Shown piece by piece: positions 16,315-25,085 of a DNA stretch of 64,000 nucleotides. The stretch is from Chloroflexota bacterium (GTDB lineage Bacteria; Chloroflexota; Dehalococcoidia; Tepidiformales; Tepidiformaceae), in the NCBI GenBank assembly GCA_026710655.1, contig JAPOQN010000030.1, positions 18,267 to 82,266 of the forward strand, written 5' to 3'. Position numbers and translations under genes: made by a program. The notes beneath the pieces were generated by a model. That model had not been told where the DNA came from. It made no database searches and saw nothing but the letters and a program-made list of their open reading frames with translations. Numbering within the stretch: position 1 is the stretch's first letter; each line of letters opens with the position of its first letter.

Positions 16315-17934
16315 ATGAAGGTCGCCGATGCCGTAGCCGAGATCCTGAAGCGCGAGGGCGTCGAGTTCCTCGTCGCCTATCCCGTCAACCCCATCATCGA
16401 GGCCGCCGCCCGCGCCGACGTCCGCACGATCATCGTCCGCCAGGAGCGCGTCGGCCTGCACATGGCCGATGCCTTCAGCCGCGTCAACTCGGGCGACCGT
16501 ATCGGCGTCTTCGCCATGCAGCACGGCCCCGGCGCCGAGAACGCCTTCGGCGGCGTCGCCCAGGCCTACGGCGACTCAGTCCCGATCCTCGTCATGCCCG
16601 GCGGCTACGCCCGCCGCCTCACGAATACCGCCCCCAACTTCAACTCCTTCCTCAACTTCCAGCACGTCACCAAGTGGACCGAGCAGGTCACCCTCGGCTC
16701 GACCGTCCCCGACGTCATGCGCCGCGCTTTCACGCAGGTGCGGAACGGCCGCCCCCGCCCCGTCCTCATCGAGATCCCCGGCGATGTCTTCCAGGAGGAG
16801 GTCCCCGACGACTTCGTCTACGAGCCCGCTCCCTCCCTCCGCTCCGGCCCCGACCCGGAGGCCGTGGTCGCCGTCGCCGAGGTGCTGCGCAACGCCGAGC
16901 GCCCGGTCATCTACGCGGGCCAGGGCGTCCACTACGCGAAGGCCTGGGACGAGCTGCGCGAGCTCGCCGAGCGCCTTCAGATTCCCGTCACAACCAGCCT
17001 CCAGGGCAAGAGCGCCTTCCCGGAGAACCACCCCCTCTCCCTTGGCTCCGGCGGCCGCGCCATCCCCAGGACCGTCCACGACTTCCTCCAGGACGCCGAC
17101 GTCATCTTCGGCATCGGCTGCAGCTTCGCGGCCACCGGCTTTGGGGTGGCCATGCCGCGGGGCAAGACCATCATCCACGCCACCCTCGATCCCGCCGACG
17201 TGAACAAGGACGTCGCCTCCGCCCACGCCCTTATCGGCGACGCGAAGCTGACGCTCGCCGCCCTCCTCTGCGAGCTCGACGGCGCCACGGCCTCCCGCGA
17301 CGGCGTCACCGAGCGCATCGCGAGCACGAAGCAGGAGTGGCTCGCCGAGTGGATGCCCAAGCTGACCGATGACTCCTCCCCCCTCTCCCCCTACCGCGTC
17401 ATCTGGGACCTGCTCCACACCGTCGACGTCGACAACACCATCATCACGCACGACGCCGGCAGTCCCCGCGACCAGCTCTCCCCCTTCTGGGAGAGCCGCA
17501 CGCCCCTCAGCTACATCGGCTGGGGCAAGACCACCCAGCTCGGGACGGGCCTCGGCTACGCCATGGGCGCCAAGCTCGCCCGTCCCGACCAGCTCTGCAT
17601 CAACGTCTGGGGCGACGCCGCCATCGGTTTTACCGGAATGGACTTCGAGACGGCCGTGCGCGAGCGCATCCCCATCCTCTCCATCCTCCTCAACAACTTC
17701 TCCATGGCGATCGAGCTGCCCATCATGCAGGCCGCCACCGAGAAGTTCCGCAGCACCGACATCAGCGGCAACTACGCCGACATGGCGAAGGCCTTCGGCG
17801 GCTACGGTGAGCGCGTCACCGACCCCGCCGAGATCATCCCTGCCATCAAGCGCGGCATCGAGCAGACCGAGTCAGGCACGCCCGCCCTCCTGGAGTTCAT
17901 CACCCAGAAGGAAATCGACATCTCTAGGTACTAG
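16315..17934 (+). CDS. thiamine-diphosphate enzyme, acetolactate synthase/oxalyl-CoA decarboxylase superfamily
   Basis: A 539-residue three-domain TPP enzyme. The N-terminal PYR domain holds the cofactor-activating Glu in IIVRQERVGLHMADAFSR, and FAMQHGPGAENAFGG is the usual substrate-channel loop. The middle TPP domain starts near residue 185. The C-terminal PP domain has the metal/diphosphate motif GDAAIGFTGMDFETAVRERIPILSILLNN. It lacks an adjacent small subunit or ilv genes, so biosynthetic acetolactate synthase is unlikely; substrate unknown. Translation is driven by a strong AGAGGAGG site before the ATG. Confidence 0.88.
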   Translation: MKVADAVAEILKREGVEFLVAYPVNPIIEAAARADVRTIIVRQERVGLHMADAFSRVNSGDRIGVFAMQHGPGAENAFGGVAQAYGDSVPILVMPGGYARRLTNTAPNFNSFLNFQHVTKWTEQVTLGSTVPDVMRRAFTQVRNGRPRPVLIEIPGDVFQEEVPDDFVYEPAPSLRSGPDPEAVVAVAEVLRNAERPVIYAGQGVHYAKAWDELRELAERLQIPVTTSLQGKSAFPENHPLSLGSGGRAIPRTVHDFLQDADVIFGIGCSFAATGFGVAMPRGKTIIHATLDPADVNKDVASAHALIGDAKLTLAALLCELDGATASRDGVTERIASTKQEWLAEWMPKLTDDSSPLSPYRVIWDLLHTVDVDNTIITHDAGSPRDQLSPFWESRTPLSYIGWGKTTQLGTGLGYAMGAKLARPDQLCINVWGDAAIGFTGMDFETAVRERIPILSILLNNFSMAIELPIMQAATEKFRSTDISGNYADMAKAFGGYGERVTDPAEIIPAIKRGIEQTESGTPALLEFITQKEIDISRY

Positions 17935-17959
17935 GGCGTGGGCAAGGGCTGCGGCCTGG

Positions 17960-18232
17960 CTACGTCACCAGAGCCGCCACCGCCACGGCGACGGTCGCAA
18001 TGCCAATGTTGAGGGCCGCCACGAAGGTGATGATCCTGAGCTGGAAGTGTGCCAGGTCGGCGTGAACGGTGGCTTGAATGTTGGCCTGAAGATTGGCCAA
18101 CTCAGTTTGAAGGATATCGCGCGTGACGAATGGACTCAGTATCTCCACGACTGCATTGGCGGCAGGCTCATCCATCCCGCCTTCGCGCAGCCGGTGATAC
18201 GCCTCACGCGAGTCGAAGGTGGAAGTCACCAC
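17960..18232 (-). CDS. small DUF1640-like coiled-coil membrane protein
   Basis: Ninety residues. The first half carries FDSREAYHRLREGGMDEPAANAVVE and then a helical stretch able to form a coiled coil (TELANLQANIQATVHADLAHFQL), ending in one C-terminal membrane helix. This is the bacterial version of the DUF1640/CCDC90 pattern often seen near toxin-antitoxin or transposon genes. Function unknown. Start is GTG at 18232 (or GTG 18229) after a GGGAGGG ribosome site; a well-spaced promoter lies 22 bases upstream. Confidence 0.75.
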   Translation of the reverse strand: MVTSTFDSREAYHRLREGGMDEPAANAVVEILSPFVTRDILQTELANLQANIQATVHADLAHFQLRIITFVAALNIGIATVAVAVAALVT

Positions 18233-18253
18233 GCTGACCCTCCCGGTAGCACC

Positions 18254-18282
18254 ATGTTACCGGACACGTATACCGCTTACAA
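18254..18282 (-). promoter_or_regulatory. sigma-70-type promoter for the DUF1640-like gene
   Basis: On the minus strand TTGTAA (18282-18277) and TAACAT (18259-18254) are separated by exactly 17 bases, 22 bases before the GTG start. The A/T-rich content contrasts with surrounding DNA. Confidence 0.6.
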
Positions 18283-18298
18283 CCCTTGTATAGCCTTT

Positions 18299-18775
18299 TC
18301 AGGGTGCCTGGGTATCCGCCCGCAGGTCCCGCACGACCGCAATCTCGCGGCAGTCCGTGAAGAACGGGCAGCGCACGCACTCGCTCCAGACCTTCTGCGG
18401 GAAGTCCATCACGTTCGCGAGCACGAAGCCCTGCCGCTCGAAGAACCCGGGCTGGTACGTCAGCGCAAACACGCGCTCGATCCCCATCCCCCGCCCTTCT
18501 TCGATGCACGCCTCGACGACGGCCGCGCCGACGCCTTTGCCGTGCTGATCCTCACGCACGGCCAGCGAGCGGATCTCGGCCAGGTCTGCGCCCATGATGT
18601 GCAGCGAGCCGCACCCCACAACCTCGCCATCCTCGCGCGCGACCTTGAAGTCGCGGATCGCTTCGTGAATCTCCCCGAGGGGGCGTTCGAGCATCTCGCC
18701 ACGCTGCGCCCACAGATCGATCAGGGCGTGGATGGCGTCGGCATCGCTCAGGCGGGCCGGTTCGACACAGACCAT
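18299..18775 (-). CDS. argA: GNAT acetyltransferase, N-acetylglutamate synthase-like (ArgA type)
   Basis: Acetyl-CoA-dependent N-acetyltransferase of 158 residues. The acetyl-CoA loop is EDQHGKGVGAAVVEACIEEGRGMG, and the C-terminus has the extension FPQKVWSECVRCPFFTDCREIAV with the C-x2-C-x5-C motif found in short ArgA-like N-acetylglutamate synthases of Thermus, Clostridia and Deinococcus. It would supply N-acetylglutamate for arginine synthesis; no other arg genes are in the window. A strong AGGAGG site precedes the ATG, and the 5' leader is about 140 bases and highly structured. Confidence 0.82.
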   Translation of the reverse strand: MVCVEPARLSDADAIHALIDLWAQRGEMLERPLGEIHEAIRDFKVAREDGEVVGCGSLHIMGADLAEIRSLAVREDQHGKGVGAAVVEACIEEGRGMGIERVFALTYQPGFFERQGFVLANVMDFPQKVWSECVRCPFFTDCREIAVVRDLRADTQAP

Positions 18776-18923
18776 TGGGAACCTCCTGGTACGCGGGACG
18801 GAACGGTTTGCCGGCTCAGGCGCGGGGCCTGGCCACCGTTCCGCGGCGCGCCAGGGCGGCGATGACGCCGCCCTGCGGGGCTCCTTGGGACACTGGTCGC
18901 TGCAGCATCGTGCTGCGAGTGTA
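18776..18923 (-). promoter_or_regulatory. structured 5' leader of the argA-like gene
   Basis: Reading the minus strand, a -10-like TACACT (18923-18918) is followed by three strong hairpins before the ATG at 18775: GCAGCA/TGCTGC (18916-18902), AGGGCGGCG/CGCCGCCCT with a four-base loop (18874-18853) and GGAACGGT/ACCGTTCC enclosing an inner CAGGC/GCCTG stem (18842-18800). I could not match it to a known riboswitch or T-box consensus. It could be a regulatory leader or GC-rich chance pairing. Confidence 0.4.
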
Positions 18924-19003
18924 GGCCCCCATCGCCCTTACACGCTCGCGGGTGCGCGCTCGTGTAGGCTCGCGCCGAGCGATTCGGACTCAGGAGGGAG
19001 CCC

Positions 19004-19921
19004 ATGCGCGTCTCGATCATCGGTCAGGCGGCCTTCGGAGAAGCGGTGCTCAAGCGACTGATCGAGGACGGCGTCGAGATTGTCGCCGCCTCCGCTCCCG
19101 AGCCGCGCGAGGGCGGCCGTCCCGACCCCCTCTGGGTCGCCGCCGAGGAAGCAGGCCTGACCCCCATCGATACCGCCGCCCTCAAGGGCGAGGAGGGGCT
19201 GGCCGCATGGCAGGACGCCGGCGCCGACCTCGGCGTCATGGCCTTCGTCACCGAGATCCTGCCCGAGGAGGCGCTCACCGCCCCCAAGCAGGGCACGATC
19301 CAGTACCACCCCAGCCTTCTCCCCCTCCACCGCGGTTCCGCCGCCATGAACTGGCCCATCATCTTCGGCCGGACCGAGACGGGCCTCAGCATCTTCTGGC
19401 CCGACGACGGCGTCGATACGGGCCCCATCCTCCTCCAGAAGACCTGCGAGATTACGCCCGACGACACCCTCGGGTCTCTCTATTTCGAACGCCTCTTCCC
19501 CATGGGTGTCGACGCGATGGCGGAAGCGGTGAAGCTCGTCGAAGCGGGGGACGCGCCCCGCATCGAGCAGAACCACCCGCTCTCCACCTACGAGCCCCCC
19601 TGTGGCGAGGAGCACGCCCGCATCCCCTGGCACGAGCCCGCCCAGCAGGTCTACAACCGCATCCGCGGTTGCAACCCCCAGCCCGGCGCCTGGACCATGC
19701 GCCGAGGCGAGCGCCTGGGCGTCTTCGATTGCCGCCTCTCCCTCCAGGACGAACCGGGCATGCCCGGCGCCGTTCTTCGCATCGAGGAGGATGGCATCGA
19801 CATCCGCCTCAACGGCGGCGTGCTGCACGTGAAGCGCGTCCAGCCCCAGGGCGCGCGCAAGGTGAACGCGGGCGAGTGGGCCGCCGAGGTAGGACTGAAG
19901 GTGGGCGCCCGCTTCCGCTAG
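19004..19921 (+). CDS. 10-formyltetrahydrofolate hydrolase-domain protein (formyltransferase family)
   Basis: A 305-residue stand-alone protein matching the N-terminal hydrolase domain of 10-formyl-THF dehydrogenase (ALDH1L1). Shared features are the start MRVSIIGQAAFGEAVLKRL, the catalytic His in QYHPSLLPLHRGSAAMNW, the IFWPDDGVDTGPILLQK stretch with the catalytic Asp, and the late YNRIRGCNPQPGAWT segment. It likely binds 10-formyl-THF and releases or transfers formate. It is not the usual methionyl-tRNA formyltransferase, which has a different C-terminal tRNA-binding part. A strong AGGAGGGAG site precedes the ATG. Confidence 0.85.
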   Translation: MRVSIIGQAAFGEAVLKRLIEDGVEIVAASAPEPREGGRPDPLWVAAEEAGLTPIDTAALKGEEGLAAWQDAGADLGVMAFVTEILPEEALTAPKQGTIQYHPSLLPLHRGSAAMNWPIIFGRTETGLSIFWPDDGVDTGPILLQKTCEITPDDTLGSLYFERLFPMGVDAMAEAVKLVEAGDAPRIEQNHPLSTYEPPCGEEHARIPWHEPAQQVYNRIRGCNPQPGAWTMRRGERLGVFDCRLSLQDEPGMPGAVLRIEEDGIDIRLNGGVLHVKRVQPQGARKVNAGEWAAEVGLKVGARFR

Positions 19922-19925
19922 CGGC

Positions 19926-22900
19926 CTACGGCTCTTCCGGTTCTTCCGGCTCCACTGGCTCGGGCGGGTCGTCGTCGAAGATCGGTTGCGTTGGTCCCGA
20001 GGTCGGTCGTAGTGGCGACCTCGCCGGCGGTACATCGTCCAGGTTCACGAGAATGGTGTCGCGCAGCGGCGCGAGCAGACCCTGTCTTGCGGTCAGGCGC
20101 AGCGTGTAGACCCGCGGCGGGAACTCCTCGTCCTCAGCCGCGATCCTGCCCAGCAGTTCGTTCGCCATGTTCTCCTCGCCCGAAGCGAGCACGATCCAGT
20201 CGTCCTCGCCCGGGTTGGAGCCCGGGGCGATCTCCAGCAACCACTCCGTCAGCCGCCCTGCCTGCACGCTGCCGACCACCTCCGTCCCCGGGCCTACTGC
20301 CGCGTCCCCGAAGGGGAAGCTGATGTCGACCGCCTGCAACCCCGTGCTGTTCTCCTCGGGCATCAGCGGGATGAACACGTCCAGGTCTTCGGGAGGCTCC
20401 GCCACCAGCTTGATCGCGAGTTCGTCCTCCCACCCCGGCAGCTTCACGAACCGCTGCGCCTCCCGGAAGCGATGCGGTGTCTGGCTCGAGGCCAGCAGCC
20501 CGTTGCGCGTGTCTATGATCCCCGGCTCGCACGGATCCTCGTACTCGACATCCTTTCGCACCCACGCCTCCACCATTTGGTCGCAGCCGCCTGCGAGGTG
20601 GCGGTCGGTCGCGGGCGTGTTGAACTCCGTCAACTCCACGTTCTCGGGCTGCAATTCTTCGAAGTCGCCCAGCTCCTCGATGCGATCCTCCTCCAGCAGG
20701 TAGCTGTGGTAGGTCCCCATCCAGTTCTTGAAGAGCCAGAGGGTCGTGCGCGCGGAGGCGTACTCCCCGCTCCGTCCGTCGATCACGAGCTCGTTCGTGG
20801 CGTTCCCTATCCACACCGCGGTGGCAGCGTGACGCGAGTACCCGTTCATCCACGTCTCCAACGTGTCGGCGGCGTCCAGCGGTCCCTGCTGCGTCCCCGT
20901 CTTGATGCCCGACACCAGCTTCTCCCCGTTCACGAAGGTGTCCAAGCGGATGTCCTCGTTGCTCTCCCCGCAGCTCCAGATGACGAACCGGGCCCTACAG
21001 TCCGACATGATGCTGTGCAGCAGCCAGACGCTGCCCGCATCCACCGTGCGGATTCGCTGCGGCCCCTCGTGCAGGAAGATCACGCGGTCGTTGATGTCCC
21101 GCACTTCCAGCACCGTCACGGGGTCGAGAGGCCGCGTTCCCGGCAGCCGCAGGTGCCCGCGCTGGAAGTCGAGCTTCTGCTGGAGCGCGTTCTCGTAATC
21201 GATGCCTTCGTCGAAGGCCGTGTTGTTCAGGGTGTCGGGCGCGACCGTGGTGGCGTGGTGGGGCACGCCCACCATCACCCCCATATTGGCGATCGTCGCG
21301 TTCATGTAGGCCATATCCACGGCCCGGATGTTCGCCCCGCCGGTCGCGATCGAGGCCCCGTAGTAGATGTCGAGGTGCGAGACGAAGGTCGGGTCGAACT
21401 GCTGCTGGATCGTCGTGATCCCCAGCAGCTTCGCCATCGTGATCACGTTCTCAATCCCCGCCTCCTGGGCCGCCCGGTAGGCGGGCACGTTCTGCGAGCC
21501 TCCCAGCGCCGCCCTGGCCGTGATCAGGCCCTCTGTGCGCGGCTGCGGGCGCGGATTGACGATCTCGACGTCCGTACCCTCGAGCTTCAGCGGGCTCGTG
21601 TCCCAGAGGATGCTCATCGGGACCTTGTTCGCATACTCGAACCAGGCGAGGTACACCGCCGGCTTGAACGCCGACCCCGGCTGGTTGATCTCCACCAGCT
21701 GGTCCACGTTGCCCGCCACCCTCGGGTCCGCCGTGACCGAGGGGTCGCGGTTGGGCGCGTAAACGAGCAGCTCGCCCGTCTCCGGCTCGATCGTGACGAT
21801 AGCCGCGTTGTGGCACTCGCAGCCCGCCTCCAGCCCCCGCTCGATAGCCTCCCTCGCCATCGAGAGAGCCTCCCGCGTGGCATCCCAGTCGAGCGTCGTC
21901 CGCACCGTCCAGCCGGCGCTGTGCACGCTCGTCAGGCAGTCCGGCACGTTCTCCAGCTTCGGGAGCAGCCCCGCCTCGCACATCCGCACCAGCCGCGGCT
22001 CCACCTGGTTGTCGATGAACGCGGATGCGTCCTGTGCGGCCGTCGTCGCGGCGGGGAACACGTAGAGCGTCTCCGCCTTGGCGTCCTCCCCCTCCGAGTA
22101 GTTGATCCAGCCGTGCACGACCATCAGGTCGATCACGTCCTCCTGCCGCGCCTTCGCCGGCCCTCCCACGGTCATCCGGCCCAGCGCATCGAGCACGCAG
22201 TTGTCCTCCGCATCGCGAAGGCAGTTCAGCCTCGGGTGGTAGAGCGTCGGGAACTGCGGAATCCCCGCCAGCATCGCCGATTCGGCCAGCGTCAGGTCAC
22301 CGGCATTCTTGCGGAAGTACCCCTCCGCCGCCGCCTGCACCCCCACGTAGCGGTCCGCATACGAGATCTGGTTCAGGTACCACGTGAGGATCTGCTCCTT
22401 CGTGTAGTCCTGCTCCAGCTCGATCGCGTAGGCCACCTCCCGCAGCTTCCGGTCGAGCGTGCGCTCGGCCACGCAGGGATTCTCCGGGTCGGTAAAGCTC
22501 CCGCAGATATAGACGTTCTTGATCAGCTGCTGCGTAATCGAGGAGCCGCCCGTGCCCGTCCCGATCCCCCCGCCCACGTAGTTCTCCCAGGCGGCCCGCG
22601 CGAGGCCCCGGTAGTTCACCCCGGGGTGCGTCCAGAAGATGTTGTCCTCGGTCGAGACGGTCGCGTCGATCATGCTCTGCGAGATGTCGTCCAGCTCCAC
22701 CGGGTGCAGGAGCTGCTGCGCCGGATTCGTGAGAACGCCCAGCTCCACCCTCCCCGTGCGGTCGAAGACGCGCGTGATCCCCACCTGCCGTTCGATCAAC
22801 AGATCTTCAATCGGCACGTAGTCGCTCGCGTAGTTCTGGTAGACGGCAAAGACGCTTCCCGCGCCCGCCGCCAGCGTGGCCGAACCGAGAAATCCCACCA

Positions 22901-22994
22901 CCAGCACCACGATCGCCCAGATGGGAAAGCCGCCGCGCTTGGTCCGCGCGCGGCGCGCTCGAAGCCGACGGCGGATGACGACGCGGCTAGACAT
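19926..22994 (-). CDS. class A penicillin-binding protein (PBP1-type glycosyltransferase/transpeptidase)
   Basis: Membrane-anchored peptidoglycan synthase of about 1022 residues from the ATG at 22994 (a TTG at 23021 is the alternative). Order: basic cytoplasmic tail, one membrane helix, glycosyltransferase domain with the catalytic Glu in STEDNIFWTHPGVNYRG and GGSSITQQLIKN, then a transpeptidase with SxxK in QPGSAFKPAVY, SxN in GSQNVPA and KTG in SGIKTGTQQGP. The last 250 residues form an extracytoplasmic extension ending in acidic PEP/PEE repeats. The short Cys pairs in loops (for example CGSF..NPC) suggest disulfides, consistent with an extracellular location. Confidence 0.94.
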   Translation of the reverse strand: MSSRVVIRRRLRARRARTKRGGFPIWAIVVLVVGFLGSATLAAGAGSVFAVYQNYASDYVPIEDLLIERQVGITRVFDRTGRVELGVLTNPAQQLLHPVELDDISQSMIDATVSTEDNIFWTHPGVNYRGLARAAWENYVGGGIGTGTGGSSITQQLIKNVYICGSFTDPENPCVAERTLDRKLREVAYAIELEQDYTKEQILTWYLNQISYADRYVGVQAAAEGYFRKNAGDLTLAESAMLAGIPQFPTLYHPRLNCLRDAEDNCVLDALGRMTVGGPAKARQEDVIDLMVVHGWINYSEGEDAKAETLYVFPAATTAAQDASAFIDNQVEPRLVRMCEAGLLPKLENVPDCLTSVHSAGWTVRTTLDWDATREALSMAREAIERGLEAGCECHNAAIVTIEPETGELLVYAPNRDPSVTADPRVAGNVDQLVEINQPGSAFKPAVYLAWFEYANKVPMSILWDTSPLKLEGTDVEIVNPRPQPRTEGLITARAALGGSQNVPAYRAAQEAGIENVITMAKLLGITTIQQQFDPTFVSHLDIYYGASIATGGANIRAVDMAYMNATIANMGVMVGVPHHATTVAPDTLNNTAFDEGIDYENALQQKLDFQRGHLRLPGTRPLDPVTVLEVRDINDRVIFLHEGPQRIRTVDAGSVWLLHSIMSDCRARFVIWSCGESNEDIRLDTFVNGEKLVSGIKTGTQQGPLDAADTLETWMNGYSRHAATAVWIGNATNELVIDGRSGEYASARTTLWLFKNWMGTYHSYLLEEDRIEELGDFEELQPENVELTEFNTPATDRHLAGGCDQMVEAWVRKDVEYEDPCEPGIIDTRNGLLASSQTPHRFREAQRFVKLPGWEDELAIKLVAEPPEDLDVFIPLMPEENSTGLQAVDISFPFGDAAVGPGTEVVGSVQAGRLTEWLLEIAPGSNPGEDDWIVLASGEENMANELLGRIAAEDEEFPPRVYTLRLTARQGLLAPLRDTILVNLDDVPPARSPLRPTSGPTQPIFDDDPPEPVEPEEPEEP

Positions 22995-23114
22995 GGTCGG
23001 AAGCGCAGTTCGCCAGGGCAACCAGTGGGCGCGAAAGCGAGGGATGGGCGGGGGGCCGCATCACATCGAGCCTAGCAAAGCGCCCCCTTGCGGGCACGTG
23101 CGGGAGTCGCTGTG

Positions 23115-23120
23115 TACGAT
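23115..23120 (+). promoter_or_regulatory. -10 box (TACGAT) placed for leaderless gatC
   Basis: TACGAT is followed by six bases and the gatC ATG at 23127. No ribosome-binding site fits between. Confidence 0.55.
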
Positions 23121-23126
23121 CGCGCC

Positions 23127-23414
23127 ATGCCTATCTCCCGCGATCAGGTGCTTCACATCGGCAGGCTCGCCCGCCTCGGCCTGACCGAGGACGAGATCGA
23201 TCGCCTCACCACCCAGCTCTCCGACATCCTTGACCACTTCGAGGCGCTGGCCGCCGTCGACACCGACGGCGTGGACCCCACCGCCCACCCCCTGCCCCTG
23301 CAAAACGTCATGCGCACCGACTCCGTCGCCCCCTCGCTGGCCCGCGACGATGCGCTCAGCAACGCACCCGAGGTTGAGGACGGCCTCATCCGCGTGCGCG
23401 CCGTGCTCGAATGA
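23127..23414 (+). CDS. gatC: Asp-tRNA(Asn)/Glu-tRNA(Gln) amidotransferase subunit C
   Basis: Small scaffold subunit of the GatCAB amidotransferase. The 95 residues show the family pattern: ISRDQVLHIGRLARLGLTEDEIDRL, LSDILDHFEALAAVDTDGVDPT and a C-terminal belt ending EDGLIRVRAVLE. The ATG at 23127 fits the family length; the reading frame extends to 23088 but that part is not conserved. It overlaps gatA by four bases. gatB is not in the window. Confidence 0.95.
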   Translation: MPISRDQVLHIGRLARLGLTEDEIDRLTTQLSDILDHFEALAAVDTDGVDPTAHPLPLQNVMRTDSVAPSLARDDALSNAPEVEDGLIRVRAVLE

Positions 23415-24868
23415 GCGAACTCTGGGAGTTGACGGCGCACGAGGCCCAGGAAGGCCTCCGTGCGAAGGCGTTCTCCGCCCTCGACCTGGCGGAGTCGGTT
23501 CTCTCGCGCGTCGACGCCGTCGAGCCCCAGGTCAACGCCTACATCACGCGCACTGACGAAGTCGCCCGCGAACAGGCCCGTGAGGCCGACGCCCGTTTCG
23601 CTGCCGGCACGGCCACCCCCCTCACCGGCATCCCCTTCGCCGTCAAGGACCTCATCGTGACGAAGGGCGTCCGCACCACTGCCGGCTCGCGCATGCTCGG
23701 CGACTTCGTCCCGCCCTACGACAGCCATGTCTACGAACAGCTCAAGCGCGCGGGCGCCGTGATGGTCGGCAAGGCCAACATGGACGAGTTCGCCATGGGC
23801 TCCAGCACCGAACACTCCGCCTACGGCGCCACCCGCAATCCCTGGGACACCGACCGCGTCCCCGGCGGCAGCTCCGGCGGCTCCGCCGCCGCCGTCGCCG
23901 CCGGCGAGTGCCTCGCCGCCCTCGGCAGCGACACGGGCGGCAGCATCCGCCAGCCCGCCGCCCTCTGCGGCGTCGTCGGCCTCGACCCCACCTACGGGCG
24001 CGTCAGCCGCTACGGCATCATCGCCTTCGGCAGCTCCCTCGACCAGGTCGGTCCCATCGGCCGCGATGTTGAGGACGTCGCCACCATCCTCGACGGCATT
24101 GGCAGCCACGACCCCCGCGACTCGACCAGCGATCCCGCCCCCAGGCCCGATATGCGCCACTACCTCGGCCGCGATATCGCCGGGAAGAAGATCGGCGTCC
24201 CCCGCGAGTACTTCGTCGAGGGCATGGAGCCCGGCGTCCGCGCCCGCATCGACGAGGCCCTTGCGCTCCTCGAGTCGCTCGGCTGCGAGGTCGACACGGA
24301 CCTCTCCCTGCCCATGACCGAGCACGCCCTCGCCGTCTACTACCTCATCGCCCCCAGCGAGGCGAGCTCCAACCTCGCCCGCTACGACGGGGTCAAGTAC
24401 GGGCTCAGCGAGCGCGGCGGCAGCATGTGGGAGAACATGGAGCAGACCCGCGAGCAGGGCTTCGGCGACGAGGTCAAGCGCCGCATCATGCTCGGTGTCT
24501 ACGCCCTCAGCGCCGGCTACTACAACCAGTTCTACCTGAAGGCGCAGAAGGTCCGGACCCTCATCACCAACGAGTTCCGCGAGGCCTTCACCCGCTACGA
24601 CGCGCTCGTCACGCCCACCGCCCCCGGCATCGCCTTCCCCCGCGGCGAGAAGCTCGACGACCCCTACGCCATGTATCTGAACGACGTGTACACGCTCCCC
24701 AGCGCCGTCGCCGGGCTCCCCGCCCTCAGCCTCCCCTGCGGCCTCAGCGAAGGCCTGCCCGTCGGCCTCCAGGTCATCGGCGACGTGGGGGCCGAGGGAA
24801 CCATCCTCCAGATCGGCCACGCCTTCGAGGGAGCCCTCGGCCAGGCCAACCGCCTCGCCCCGCTGTAG
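23411..24868 (+). CDS. gatA: Asp-tRNA(Asn)/Glu-tRNA(Gln) amidotransferase subunit A
   Basis: Glutaminase subunit that feeds ammonia to GatB for tRNA-dependent amidation. The 485-residue protein has the complete amidase signature. Its Ser-cisSer-Lys triad falls at K79 (PFAVKD), S154 (PGGSSGGS) and S178 (DTGGSIRQPA), the same numbering as the Staphylococcus aureus enzyme. KADN-type M/F residues near the C-terminus appear normal. ATG start overlaps gatC (ATGA), so translation is coupled. Confidence 0.97.
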   Translation: MSELWELTAHEAQEGLRAKAFSALDLAESVLSRVDAVEPQVNAYITRTDEVAREQAREADARFAAGTATPLTGIPFAVKDLIVTKGVRTTAGSRMLGDFVPPYDSHVYEQLKRAGAVMVGKANMDEFAMGSSTEHSAYGATRNPWDTDRVPGGSSGGSAAAVAAGECLAALGSDTGGSIRQPAALCGVVGLDPTYGRVSRYGIIAFGSSLDQVGPIGRDVEDVATILDGIGSHDPRDSTSDPAPRPDMRHYLGRDIAGKKIGVPREYFVEGMEPGVRARIDEALALLESLGCEVDTDLSLPMTEHALAVYYLIAPSEASSNLARYDGVKYGLSERGGSMWENMEQTREQGFGDEVKRRIMLGVYALSAGYYNQFYLKAQKVRTLITNEFREAFTRYDALVTPTAPGIAFPRGEKLDDPYAMYLNDVYTLPSAVAGLPALSLPCGLSEGLPVGLQVIGDVGAEGTILQIGHAFEGALGQANRLAPL

Positions 24869-25024
24869 CCCCCGCCCGCGCCAACCTTGACCGTAATCCC
24901 CTCCGTGCCCAGAGTCCGGATCGTGGATCGCAAGCTGACCGCTACGTGTCTCCTCACTGCCGCTGCGGCGGCGGCGCAAGCGCGCAGGTAGCATGCGAGC
25001 GGTCCAGGGACGATCAGGACAGAA

Positions 25025-25048
25025 AGCCGCCCGCGGGGCGGCTCTTTC
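25025..25048 (+). terminator. GC hairpin with short T-run, terminator- or attenuator-like
   Basis: AGCCGCCC (25025-25032) pairs with GGGCGGCT (25036-25043), followed by CTTTC. It lies 157 bases after gatA and 38 before the next GTG. A possible -10 (TAGCAT near 24986) upstream means the hairpin could instead sit in the leader of the aminotransferase gene. Confidence 0.45.
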
Positions 25049-25085
25049 GTATCCGTCACCGGCGGGGGGCGGAAGGAACGGGGCC

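Noticed and set aside
18800..18880. T-box leader for the ArgA-like gene
   Set aside because: No UGGNACCGCG-type T-box sequence was seen, so I only report it as a structured leader.
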